In this document: piece by piece, positions 9,931 through 21,135 of the stretch
How positions within the stretch are numbered: the stretch's first letter is position 1
Layout of the letters: each line of letters begins with the position of its first letter
Assembly: GCA_015231755.1 (NCBI GenBank)
Contig: JADGAZ010000014.1
Location: 62,001-126,000 of the forward strand
Direction: 5' to 3'
From: Magnetococcales bacterium
Lineage (GTDB): Bacteria; Pseudomonadota; Magnetococcia; Magnetococcales; Magnetaquicoccaceae
DNA: 64,000 bases
Position numbers and translations under genes: made by a program
The notes under the pieces: generated by a model
What the model was told of the DNA's origin: nothing
What the model saw: the letters and a program-made list of their open reading frames with translations, nothing else
The model's database searches: none

Positions 9931-10455
9931 TCACAGATTTTCCAGGCGTTCCAGCTCCTGGATCGACTTGCGGATGCGCTTGAGTTTGATCTCGCCGCTG
10001 TCGGTATAAAAGACGATCTGCCGCGCCCAGGGACCGCTCACATCCGACGCGGTCAGATGGAGCCGACTGACCCGGATGAACTCCATGGCCGTATCGACGT
10101 TGCGTTTTCCCATGCTCAACATGGGATTGTCCCGAGCCGCCGGGAGATTGGTGAACATCATGCCGCCACCGAACAGTTTCACCTCCAACTCTTGACGGGA
10201 AACCCCCTTGTGATCGAACCAGGCCAGCATGAACTCCAAGGAACACTGAACATGATCCCCCAGTTCCCGACAGATCTTCAATCCCGAATCGGAGCGCGGG
10301 CAATAATGGACCGGTTTGCGCGCATGGCAAATCGCGCCCTGCCGGAGACGGGAATGGTAAAACGTGATCGACACACAAGAACCGAGGACCGTATGCACCT
10401 CCGCCGGTGCGGTACCGATGAACAGTTCTCCTGGATCGAGCCGGATGATTTTCAT
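9931..10455 (-). CDS. cheD: Chemoreceptor glutamine deamidase CheD
   Basis: 174 residues. The catalytic Cys lies in LGSCVSI and the catalytic His in GAICHA, with a later KLFGGG block, all as in CheD. In the family CheD deamidates glutamines in chemoreceptors and can bind CheC to modulate adaptation. No chemoreceptor is encoded in this window, so its substrate must be elsewhere. It lies 13 bp downstream of the divergent CheC-like gene, and a partnership between the two is a reasonable inference. Confidence 0.92.
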   Translation of the reverse strand: MKIIRLDPGELFIGTAPAEVHTVLGSCVSITFYHSRLRQGAICHARKPVHYCPRSDSGLKICRELGDHVQCSLEFMLAWFDHKGVSRQELEVKLFGGGMMFTNLPAARDNPMLSMGKRNVDTAMEFIRVSRLHLTASDVSGPWARQIVFYTDSGEIKLKRIRKSIQELERLENL

Positions 10456-10468
10456 AAGGTTTCCGGCC

Positions 10469-11122
10469 TCAGGCCATGTGCATGGCGATGAAGTGGTCGA
10501 TTTCCGTTTTCAGCAACGGCAGACCGTTTCCATCCATCCAGGTCAGCAGAGAACCGGTCACCTCCTTGCCGGTCAAAGCGAAATCCACACGCAGCATCAA
10601 CAGGGGCCGATCCTCCTCACCGTTGGCGTCCTCCAACGCCAGATAGGCGGGCAACGCCTCCGGATCCCCACGAAAAAAAATCGGTTTCTCCCCGACGATT
10701 TCCGATCCGAACAGCAGGCTCAAGGAACTGGCACAGGTATACAATAAAATTTCGCCGGTCAATTGCATGGATTCGGCTTCCACCAGCGCCGCCATGGATT
10801 CCGGGAGCGGTCCCCCGTGCAAGGCATCGAGAAAATGACCCAGATCCGCGGCCCGCACCAGCAACACGGCCATGCCCGGTATGGCGTGCCCCTCGGAAAA
10901 AACCAGTCGGTAACGCATGCCCACCAGCCCCACAGCCATGCCGTACATATGCCGGATATAATCCGAAATGGATTTTTCGGTCAGCATGGAAAAACAGGGC
11001 ACGGACAATTCGATTTCCGCATCCACCATTTCACTCAACGTGGCAGCGGTCATGCCAAAGCTGATGTTGAACAGCTCCTTGAAGGCGTCTTCTTCCACTT
11101 CGTCCAGGAGGAGAGGTGACAT
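10469..11122 (-). CDS. CheC-like protein with one degenerate phosphatase motif
   Basis: About 217 residues from the ATG at 11122 (MSPLLLDEVEEDAFKE). A GTG six codons upstream is also possible, but it has no better ribosome binding site. The first CheC motif, E-x3-E-x2-N, is present in EDAFKELFNISFG. In the second position (ESMQLTGEILLYT) the usual Asn is Glu. CheC proteins hydrolyse phospho-CheY using paired E/N motifs, so this copy probably keeps only one active half. It sits between the REC-MBL-cNMP gene and cheD. It may act as a CheD partner or scaffold rather than a full phosphatase (inference). Confidence 0.8.
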   Translation of the reverse strand: MSPLLLDEVEEDAFKELFNISFGMTAATLSEMVDAEIELSVPCFSMLTEKSISDYIRHMYGMAVGLVGMRYRLVFSEGHAIPGMAVLLVRAADLGHFLDALHGGPLPESMAALVEAESMQLTGEILLYTCASSLSLLFGSEIVGEKPIFFRGDPEALPAYLALEDANGEEDRPLLMLRVDFALTGKEVTGSLLTWMDGNGLPLLKTEIDHFIAMHMA

Positions 11123-11143
11123 GCCAGTTCCCGCTTGCACGTA

Positions 11144-13804
11144 TCAGGAGGAGTGGGAAAGCCGGGTCCGCTTTTGGAAAATTTCCAACATTTTCCAATG
11201 GATGATCGGAGATTCCAGCAGATCGGCCCAGCTCAGCCGCACCAGTTCTCCGGCCTCCTGCGCCCGAAACCGACTGGGGCAGGGCAAACGCTGCAAATAT
11301 CCCCATTCGCCAAAGAATCCACCCGGCTCGATCATCTCCAGATGCTCTCCCGAGACACTCTCCATGGCCACCCGTCCCTTGACCACCATCCAGAGTGTGG
11401 GGGTTTCCGCGGCCAGATCAATCTCTTCTCCTTCCTTCATGGGGAGGGTGACCAGGGATTGGGCGATGCGGGCCAGAAAAACAAACGAAGTCTGTTCCCC
11501 GAAAAGCCAAGTGTGGCGCAAAAATCTGACTTTTTCCAAGACTTTCATCAGTTTGCCATACAGGCCGCTGTTTTCCAGAAAAATCTGGAACTGCCGGACC
11601 GGAAAACGCAACGCCGCACTGTGGGAGAGGGCGCGGTAACTTCCTTCATCCTTCAAGGTTTCCGGAAAGATCAACTGCAACCCCATGAACGCCCCGAATC
11701 CCAAGTGATAGCGAATCCCGAAATCCGAATCCAGATAAACCACATCCCCGGAGACGGTCATTTCCACATATTCGTTCCGGTCCCCCTCCCAGCGAATGAA
11801 AGAGCCGGCGTTGTATTGCACGATGGGACCATTGATCAACATGCGGATGTCGTCGTCGGAGATTTCCGGGAACAGCTCCCGCAGATAATAAAAGCTCCGT
11901 TGCCGCCGGTAATCCTGTTCGCCGGGGATCAGGATATCCAACGATCCGAACATGGCCTCCGAACCGATTTCCATCTCTTCGGTGGTCAGATCCCGGGACA
12001 GATGGGCCAAAAGCAACCGTTTGGAGGGGTCGCCGCGGAAATCCTGCGCCATGCCATGAATCATGCCGCCACCGATGTCGAGTTTTTTCAGATCGGCTTT
12101 GAAATGGTAGTTGTTCTTGATGGTCTGGATCTGCTCGGGAGAGACCGCAAAAGGCCCCGGAACCGCCATCCGGTCCAAGACCGCAAAGGAGGTCAGGTCG
12201 GTCCAATGGGCATAGGTGCGATACCCGTCATCGGCCAAGGCGCGAAAAACCAGCAGCGAGGTTTCCACCGGATGGGGGGAGTAGATGGGTCGCACCTCCA
12301 ACCCACCCACCTGATTCCAGACATCGAACTCCAGGTCGTGAATCTCGAAGAATTGATGAAATTTATCCTCCTCGAAGGACATGAGGGCCGCGAACTTCTT
12401 GGCCACCGAGGAGCGCACCATGGGGGTGGCGTAGTATTTCAAGCGGCGGTCGGTCTGGATCAGGGCGGGCAGGCCGGCGAAGTGATCGTCGTGGGCATGG
12501 GTGTGGAAGATCCCTTCCACCTCGCTGATGTCGATACCCAAGGCGCTCAAAACATTCAGCACCCCGGGAATGGCGTCGATGAGATAAAACCGCCCCTGAA
12601 ACATCAACACACTGCTCATGCTGGGACGTTCCGAGTCCCATCCATCCCCTTCGCCGGTGTGCAACACCGCGAAATAGTGGCGATGAACCCGATGATATCC
12701 CAGGGGATACGGGGATTTGTAGACCGCATCCTTGGAAAGGTTCAAATCGATTTCCGCGCTTTGATGCCGGAACGTGAAACGAAAACGGTTGCAGCCGACC
12801 CGTTGGATTCCCACCCCGTTGCGGATTTCCTGGGGCTTGTCGCTGACCATCAGGGTATCGAGAAACTCCGAAGGCTCACGGATCTTGCCAAAGGCGAACT
12901 GCAATTTGATGCGCATCATCATGTCGGCGGTCTCGTCATCCAGACCCGCCTGGATCAACTCCTCCCGGGACAACCCGTAATTGCCCCGATGGATATAGGC
13001 CAGTTGCGCCTTGACCTGATCCTCCGCGCCGATGAGCATGGGTTTGATGCCGGTATTGTTGGGATGGCCGGGAATGATCATCCCCTGACGATACAGCATC
13101 TGGAGTACCGGGAACTCCGCCATGTTGGCAAAGCCGCCGTTTTGCACCAACAGATCAGAGAGCAGAATGACATTCGGCCCGGTTTCAAAGTTGACCCCGT
13201 TTTTGATGGCCGGCGCGTTCAACCCCTTGAGCATCAACAGCTTGACCACTTCGCTGGGACATCCGCACAGGATGTAGAGTCCGGCTTCCGGGATTTGCAA
13301 CCAGAAGACCCCCGGCCCCACCTGGATGGTCAGCAGATTGCCCATGCTGGCCCGCAGGGCCTCCTGGGCCTTTTCCAGTTCCAGGGTCCGTTCCTGGACC
13401 TGCTGCTCCAACAGACGACTTTGATCCGCCAAAGCCAGATGGGTCCGCAAGCGCACCCGCAGAATCGCCGGATTGATGGGCTTGAAAACATAATCCACCG
13501 CGCCCATGGAAAATCCCGCCGCCTCGTCGCCGATCTGATCGAGGGCGGTGACGAAAACTACAGGAATATGACGGGTGACGGGATTTTCCTTAAGGCGACG
13601 ACACACCTCGAAACCATCCATTCCCGGCATCATCACATCCAGCAGGATCAAGTCGGGCTGGGGATCGCTGCCGGCCCGTTGCAGCGCCTGTTCTCCATTC
13701 TTGGCCACCACGATTTTGTACTGATCCCGCAACAATCCGGTCATCACGTCCAGATTGGACTTTTCGTCGTCAACGATCAGAATCCTGACTTGTCTGTCTT
13801 GCAT
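11144..13804 (-). CDS. Response regulator with metallo-beta-lactamase fold and C-terminal cNMP-type domains
   Basis: 886 residues. Residues 5-120 are a receiver domain (DD at 12-13, phosphoacceptor D56 in LLDVMMP, K108 in VFKPI). A short coiled coil follows at about 125-155. Residues about 160-640 form a metallo-beta-lactamase fold with HxHxDH (H436, H438, D440, H441) and candidate further metal ligands H511, D536 and H583 or H601. The C-terminus (about 645-880) looks like two cyclic-nucleotide-binding beta-barrels; only the second keeps an FGE phosphate-binding-cassette motif. The predicted protein is a phosphorylation-gated metal-dependent hydrolase or metal/oxygen sensor. Spirochete chemotaxis operons contain a di-iron MBL oxygen sensor (ODP), so an MBL output here is plausible, but the zinc-type HxHxDH leaves substrate and metal open. 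It is co-transcribed with two hybrid kinases. Confidence 0.85.
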   Translation of the reverse strand: MQDRQVRILIVDDEKSNLDVMTGLLRDQYKIVVAKNGEQALQRAGSDPQPDLILLDVMMPGMDGFEVCRRLKENPVTRHIPVVFVTALDQIGDEAAGFSMGAVDYVFKPINPAILRVRLRTHLALADQSRLLEQQVQERTLELEKAQEALRASMGNLLTIQVGPGVFWLQIPEAGLYILCGCPSEVVKLLMLKGLNAPAIKNGVNFETGPNVILLSDLLVQNGGFANMAEFPVLQMLYRQGMIIPGHPNNTGIKPMLIGAEDQVKAQLAYIHRGNYGLSREELIQAGLDDETADMMMRIKLQFAFGKIREPSEFLDTLMVSDKPQEIRNGVGIQRVGCNRFRFTFRHQSAEIDLNLSKDAVYKSPYPLGYHRVHRHYFAVLHTGEGDGWDSERPSMSSVLMFQGRFYLIDAIPGVLNVLSALGIDISEVEGIFHTHAHDDHFAGLPALIQTDRRLKYYATPMVRSSVAKKFAALMSFEEDKFHQFFEIHDLEFDVWNQVGGLEVRPIYSPHPVETSLLVFRALADDGYRTYAHWTDLTSFAVLDRMAVPGPFAVSPEQIQTIKNNYHFKADLKKLDIGGGMIHGMAQDFRGDPSKRLLLAHLSRDLTTEEMEIGSEAMFGSLDILIPGEQDYRRQRSFYYLRELFPEISDDDIRMLINGPIVQYNAGSFIRWEGDRNEYVEMTVSGDVVYLDSDFGIRYHLGFGAFMGLQLIFPETLKDEGSYRALSHSAALRFPVRQFQIFLENSGLYGKLMKVLEKVRFLRHTWLFGEQTSFVFLARIAQSLVTLPMKEGEEIDLAAETPTLWMVVKGRVAMESVSGEHLEMIEPGGFFGEWGYLQRLPCPSRFRAQEAGELVRLSWADLLESPIIHWKMLEIFQKRTRLSHSS

Positions 13805-13822
13805 GGTCCAAACTCTCGTGGC

Positions 13823-15373
13823 CTAACTGCCGTTTTTTGCGAATCTGCTCTGATATTCCTTCCAGATTTCCAGCACTTTGCGGCGGATCTCGGGAAACGG
13901 GGTATCCTTGCGCAGGGTGTATCTGGCGCCCTTGGCCAGACAAAGTGTCCATTTTTCCTGATCCAGGCACGAGGTCAACATGATCACGCAGGCATTGGGA
14001 TCCTTGGCAAAAATGGCTTGCAAGGTTTCCATGCCATCCATCACCGGCATGGTGATGTCGCAGATCACCAGATCGGGTTTCAGGGATTGATACAGTTCCA
14101 CCCCTTCCCGTCCGTTTTCCGCCTCACCCACCCACTCGAATCCTTCTTCGGCAAAAGCCTTGCCATACATAAGCCGCAACGCATAATCATCGTCGATCAA
14201 CAGCAGCCGCAGAGGCTTTCTGATGAGGGGCGACGTGAACAGTTTGACTCCCGGGGTCTCCTGCCAGTCTCCGGGGAAAAAACAGGTAAAGATCGCGCCG
14301 CGATCCACATTGTTGGCGACCACGATTTCTCCATGATGGGCATCGACAATCCTTTTGACAATGGAAAGTCCCAGCCCGGTACTTTTTTCCCGGGCCGTTG
14401 GCCGGGTACTCAATTTCTGGAAGGCCTCGAAGAGGCGATGACGCTCCGTGTCGGGAATGCCCGGCCCCTGATCCACCACCTGAAAGTATACCTGATTGTT
14501 GCCGGTGCCGACCCGCACCTGCACCTCGGAGTCCGACGGGGTGAACTTGATGGCGTTGCTGAGCAGGTTGTCGATCACCTGGGCCAGACGATCCGGATCC
14601 AGAGGGGTTCCGGGGGTTTCTGTCAGTTCGGTCCGGATCGTCACCCCCTTTTGACGTGCGGCGAACTTCAGGATTTCGACGCGCTCGGCCACCAGACCCG
14701 ACAGATCGCACCGTTGTTTGTCCAGCACGAAATGGCCACTTTCGAGGGTGGTGACATCCAGCAGGTCATGGATCAGTTTCAGCATCTGACCCGACACATC
14801 GTGAATGGTCTGAATGAAGCTGCGTTCCTCGGTCTCATCCAGTTCCATGGTCAACAGGATCTCGCTCAACCCGCTGATGGAGTTGAGCGGATTGCGCAGA
14901 TCATGGGCCGCCATGCCCAGAAAACGATTCTTGATCTCGTTGAGTTCGATCAGATGCAACCGCTGACGCTGCAAGGCAAGCTGGGTCTGAATGCGGGCCA
15001 GGGCAACCGCCGGTCGGAACGGCTTACGGATGAAATCCACCGCCCCCACCGCCAGACCTTGGGTTTCATCCTCTTCCGACTCCTTGCCGGTGATGAAAAT
15101 GATCGGAATGCCGGAGGTCTCCGGGTCGGCCTTCAGGCGACGACACACCTCGAAACCATCGATATCCGGCATCACGATGTCCAGCAGGATCAAATCGGGT
15201 CGGGGGATGACCTTGGCCCGTTTGATCGCCTGTTCCCCGTTTTTGGCCACCACGGTCTTGCAGGCATGCTCCAACAGTCCCACGAGCACATCGATATTGG
15301 TGGTCTCGTCATCGACGATCAAGATTTTGGCTTGATCTTCACTCATGACCGCGCGCATGCCTGCATCCATCAT
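13823..15373 (-). CDS. Hybrid histidine kinase (REC-HisKA-HATPase-REC)
   Basis: Up to 516 residues; internal Met codons at 15358 and 15346 (MSEDQAKIL) are alternative starts. N-terminal receiver (LLDIVMPDIDG), short helical linker, HisKA with phosphorylatable His in MAAHDLRNPLNSI, HATPase with N box DNLLSNAIKF and G boxes DQGPGIP and GLGLSIV, then a C-terminal receiver (VICDITMPVMDG). There is no TM segment or PAS domain, so it is a cytoplasmic relay kinase whose input is probably phosphorylation of its own N-terminal receiver. Its receiver resembles that of the adjacent REC-MBL-cNMP protein, which suggests domain duplication. That protein is the obvious candidate partner. Confidence 0.9.
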   Translation of the reverse strand: MMDAGMRAVMSEDQAKILIVDDETTNIDVLVGLLEHACKTVVAKNGEQAIKRAKVIPRPDLILLDIVMPDIDGFEVCRRLKADPETSGIPIIFITGKESEEDETQGLAVGAVDFIRKPFRPAVALARIQTQLALQRQRLHLIELNEIKNRFLGMAAHDLRNPLNSISGLSEILLTMELDETEERSFIQTIHDVSGQMLKLIHDLLDVTTLESGHFVLDKQRCDLSGLVAERVEILKFAARQKGVTIRTELTETPGTPLDPDRLAQVIDNLLSNAIKFTPSDSEVQVRVGTGNNQVYFQVVDQGPGIPDTERHRLFEAFQKLSTRPTAREKSTGLGLSIVKRIVDAHHGEIVVANNVDRGAIFTCFFPGDWQETPGVKLFTSPLIRKPLRLLLIDDDYALRLMYGKAFAEEGFEWVGEAENGREGVELYQSLKPDLVICDITMPVMDGMETLQAIFAKDPNACVIMLTSCLDQEKWTLCLAKGARYTLRKDTPFPEIRRKVLEIWKEYQSRFAKNGS

Positions 15374-15393
15374 CTATTTAAGGTTCCCAGATT

Positions 15394-18144
<2,751 letters not shown>

Positions 18145-18160
18145 GCCGCGTGTGCCGGTC

Positions 18161-18823
18161 TCATAGCGTGGCGAGAATGACCTTCAACTCCCGTTTCAGG
18201 ATCTCCATCGAGTACTGGGAAAACAACAGCACGACAAATCCCCCCAGGGTGTGTTGGGTATCCTCTTCGTCATGGGTCTTGAAATCCATCATCAGCACGA
18301 AGGCCCGCTCGCTGTCCCCGGAAAGATTGGAGGTGAGGGCCTGTTTCTGCGCGGCCAGATGGGAAGAGATGTCCAACAGAAAATTGCTGCTTCCCTTCAG
18401 GAATTCGGCGGCCTCGAACTCGAATTGAATCGACATCATCTGGGTGAAACTCTCCAGAAAGGCGTTCAGCACCACATTGCCCACATCCTGAAGGGTCTCT
18501 TGTTCCAACTCCATCAGCACTTCCAGGGGCATCTGCTCGTTGAGCAGGGTCCGGACCAGTTCCAGACTCTCGGCCCCCGGAAAAATCAACAAGGCTGTGC
18601 CGGTCAGTTCTCCGGTGAAATTCTGTCGGATGGCGACCAGTTTTTCCTCTTCGTTGGCCACCAGCATTTTGGTGGCCTCTTCGTAGGGAACCACCTTGAG
18701 TTGTGGCAGGGAGAGCAATACCTCGTTGTTCACCATCTGGCTCAACGAAGCCGCAGCCATCCCCAGACCCATGTTGAAAAATTCCTTCAGGGCGTCCTCT
18801 TCCATCTCACTCAGGCAGAACAT
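18161..18823 (-). CDS. cheC: CheC-family CheY-phosphate phosphatase
   Basis: 220 residues from the ATG at 18823, chosen because GAGGAG lies 8 bp upstream; the longer frame to 18940 reads into the cheY intergenic region. Both CheC motifs are present: [12 protein letters not shown] near the N-terminus and [14 protein letters not shown] near the middle. Family knowledge: CheC or CheX removes phosphate from CheY in species without CheZ. It follows cheA and cheY directly, so the neighbouring CheY is its likely substrate. The second cheC-like gene of the run (10469-11122) lacks one motif. Confidence 0.85.
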   Translation of the reverse strand: MFCLSEMEEDALKEFFNMGLGMAAASLSQMVNNEVLLSLPQLKVVPYEEATKMLVANEEEKLVAIRQNFTGELTGTALLIFPGAESLELVRTLLNEQMPLEVLMELEQETLQDVGNVVLNAFLESFTQMMSIQFEFEAAEFLKGSSNFLLDISSHLAAQKQALTSNLSGDSERAFVLMMDFKTHDEEDTQHTLGGFVVLLFSQYSMEILKRELKVILATL

Positions 18824-18902
18824 CGCGTCGCTCCTCGGCCGGGATCCATCATGACCATCCTCACATGACACTGCGCTCTTCTTCCCCTCCGGGATCGACC
18901 AT

Positions 18903-19262
18903 TCAGGCGATCTGTTGCAGAATATCCGCGATTTTGCCATCGGCGATGGGCTTTTTGATGAATCCGATGCCCATGCTCTCCGCCCGCTGATGCATCCGGT
19001 CCTGAATGTTGGCCGTCACCAGATAGACCGCCATCCTGGGATGTTTCACCATCAATTTTTCCGCCAGCTCAATGCCGTTCATGCCGGGCATGTTGAAGTC
19101 AAGCAAGGCCAGATGCAACGGTGTATCGGACAGATTCAGCGCCTCCTCCCCATCCTTGGCTTCGATGAGATTCCACTCCGTAAATTTGGTGGCAAAAATT
19201 TTACGAACCATCATCCGTGCCAGACTGCTGTCGTCTACGATCAAGACCGTCTTTTTATCCAT
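18903..19262 (-). CDS. cheY: Chemotaxis response regulator CheY
   Basis: 119 residues beginning MDKKTVLIVDDSS, with AAGGA 5 bp upstream. D10 and D11, phosphoacceptor D55 (LLDFNMPGMNG), a Thr in VTAN and the Lys in IKKPIA complete the active site. A single receiver with no output domain, placed between cheA and cheC, so it is the natural target of CheA. Whether it binds a flagellar switch or another target cannot be told from the window. Confidence 0.9.
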   Translation of the reverse strand: MDKKTVLIVDDSSLARMMVRKIFATKFTEWNLIEAKDGEEALNLSDTPLHLALLDFNMPGMNGIELAEKLMVKHPRMAVYLVTANIQDRMHQRAESMGIGFIKKPIADGKIADILQQIA

Positions 19263-19297
19263 GAATCCTTGCTCCACAAAAAAATGATGAATGACCT

Positions 19298-20986
19298 CTA
19301 CAACCTGATCAATTCCGGCACGTTCAAAAGAAACGACACCGAACCATCCGGCATCACGGCGGTTCCGGCCAAAATAGGAATATCGGCGAAAATGCGGTTG
19401 ACCGGCTTGATCACCAGACTGGCCGGCTCCTTGATGCCATCCACATCCAGGGCGAAAGCCCGCTCTTCGGACTGCACCACCACCACATGCAGGGCGGATT
19501 CGGCCTGAATCCGCTCCACGCTGCGGGTCACGGCAGCCGCCTCTTCCGGCGCGGTGACCACCTGCCGCAATGCCACCAGGGGAAACAGCCGATCCCGCAC
19601 CCGCACCATGGGGGATTGCATTTTGCCTTCAACGTTCCGGGCCACTTCCGGGCCGTGATAAGAGACCAGCTCGACAATGCTCACTTGGGGGATGGCATAG
19701 GTTTCGCCGCAGGCCGTGACCAGCAGCACCGGAACGATGGCCATGGTCTGGGGAATGCGCAACCGGAAACTCGAACCGCCGCCGAATCGACTGGATATGG
19801 TCACCGAGCCTCCCAGCTTGTCGATGGCGGCCTGCACCACATCCATGCCGGTTCCCCGCCCGGAGATCTTGCTGACCTGCTCGACCGTGGAAAAACCCGG
19901 CGCCATGATGAGTTTCATCACATCGGCTTCCCGCATCTCCCCGGCCTGCTCCGGGGTGATCAACCCCCGGTCGATGGCCTTGGCCCGTACCCGGTCCACA
20001 TCGATGCCGCGTCCATCGTCGGCGATTTCCAGATAAATCTGACCCTGCTTCTGCTCGGCGGTCAAACGGACCCGACCCACCGGCGACTTGCCCCGGGCAA
20101 TCCGTTCTTCCGGAGACTCCAGGCCGTGGTCCACGGCGTTGCGAATCAGGTGTCCCAGCACCTCCTTGATGGAAATCAGCACATTCCGATCCACCTCGGT
20201 CTCTTCGCCCACCAGATCCAGCACCACCTTTTTTTGGGTCTCCACCGCCAGATCCCGCACCAGACGATGGTAGGTATCCAGAATGCGTCCGATGGGTTGC
20301 AGACGGTACTGCAACACCTCGCCTTGCAACTGTTGAATCTGTTGTCCCAGACTTTCCAGGGATTGATCCATCTGGGACGGATTGCGGCTGATGGCATATT
20401 TCAGTTGATTGAAAACCGCCCCCAACTCTCCGACCTGATTCATCAAGGCATCCAGACGCTCAATGGAAAGACGGATCGAGTCGATCCGCCCCGCTCCGCT
20501 CTCTCCGTCGCTTTTGAGGGAAGACCGCTCCGCCCCCGGATCGGCATGGGATTCACCATTCCCGGCGTTTGCCGAAGTCTTGTCCGCGCCGCTCTGCCCC
20601 TGAATCCGACCCAACTGAAAAATCAACGGGGAAAAATCCACCTCCCCTTCGGATCCGGTCTGCTCGATGGTCTGCAACGTGCGCCGCACCGTGTCCAGCA
20701 CACTCAACAACTGGTTGCCGATCAGGATATCGATCACCAGTTTGTCATCCCGCATCAAGTCCAACAGGGATTCGGCGGCATGGGTCAACTCCTCCAGCCG
20801 CTCGAATCCCATCATGCGGCAGTTGCCCTTGACCGTGTGCATGTCCCGAAAAATGGAATTGAGCAGCTCCCGGTTGTTCGGGGTGCTCTCCAGTTGCAAC
20901 AATCCGCGCTCGATCCGGTCCAATGCTTCCCGGTTCTCGGAGAAAAACTCCTGCATGAGGGCTTGCTGGCTGGCTTCGTCAAACAT
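19298..20986 (-). CDS. cheA: Chemotaxis histidine kinase CheA (no P2 domain)
   Basis: 562 residues from MFDEASQQ; an upstream in-frame start at 21037 adds 17 non-conserved residues. P1/Hpt with H50 in MHTVKGNCRMMGF; a Ser/Gly/Glu-rich linker (about 130-165); P3 dimerisation helices (RLDALMNQVGELG); P4 ATPase with LIRNAVDHGLE, DDGRGID and SGRGTGMDVV; and a P5 CheW-like domain at the C-terminus. The linker is too short for a normal P2 CheY-docking domain. CheA autophosphorylates on P1 and passes phosphate to CheY. It is the first gene of the run. No CheW or receptor gene accompanies it here. Confidence 0.94.
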   Translation of the reverse strand: MFDEASQQALMQEFFSENREALDRIERGLLQLESTPNNRELLNSIFRDMHTVKGNCRMMGFERLEELTHAAESLLDLMRDDKLVIDILIGNQLLSVLDTVRRTLQTIEQTGSEGEVDFSPLIFQLGRIQGQSGADKTSANAGNGESHADPGAERSSLKSDGESGAGRIDSIRLSIERLDALMNQVGELGAVFNQLKYAISRNPSQMDQSLESLGQQIQQLQGEVLQYRLQPIGRILDTYHRLVRDLAVETQKKVVLDLVGEETEVDRNVLISIKEVLGHLIRNAVDHGLESPEERIARGKSPVGRVRLTAEQKQGQIYLEIADDGRGIDVDRVRAKAIDRGLITPEQAGEMREADVMKLIMAPGFSTVEQVSKISGRGTGMDVVQAAIDKLGGSVTISSRFGGGSSFRLRIPQTMAIVPVLLVTACGETYAIPQVSIVELVSYHGPEVARNVEGKMQSPMVRVRDRLFPLVALRQVVTAPEEAAAVTRSVERIQAESALHVVVVQSEERAFALDVDGIKEPASLVIKPVNRIFADIPILAGTAVMPDGSVSFLLNVPELIRL

Positions 20987-21135
20987 GCGCTTTTGACCTT
21001 GATTCCGACGGCTCGCGATTTGGTCGCCAAATATCAAAAAATATCCAAAACAACTCGCTTACGCAATCCCGAATCCGTCTCCAAGCCCCCATTCAACGGA
21101 AAAACGGACAAAACAGGCGCAATTTTAATAAATGA

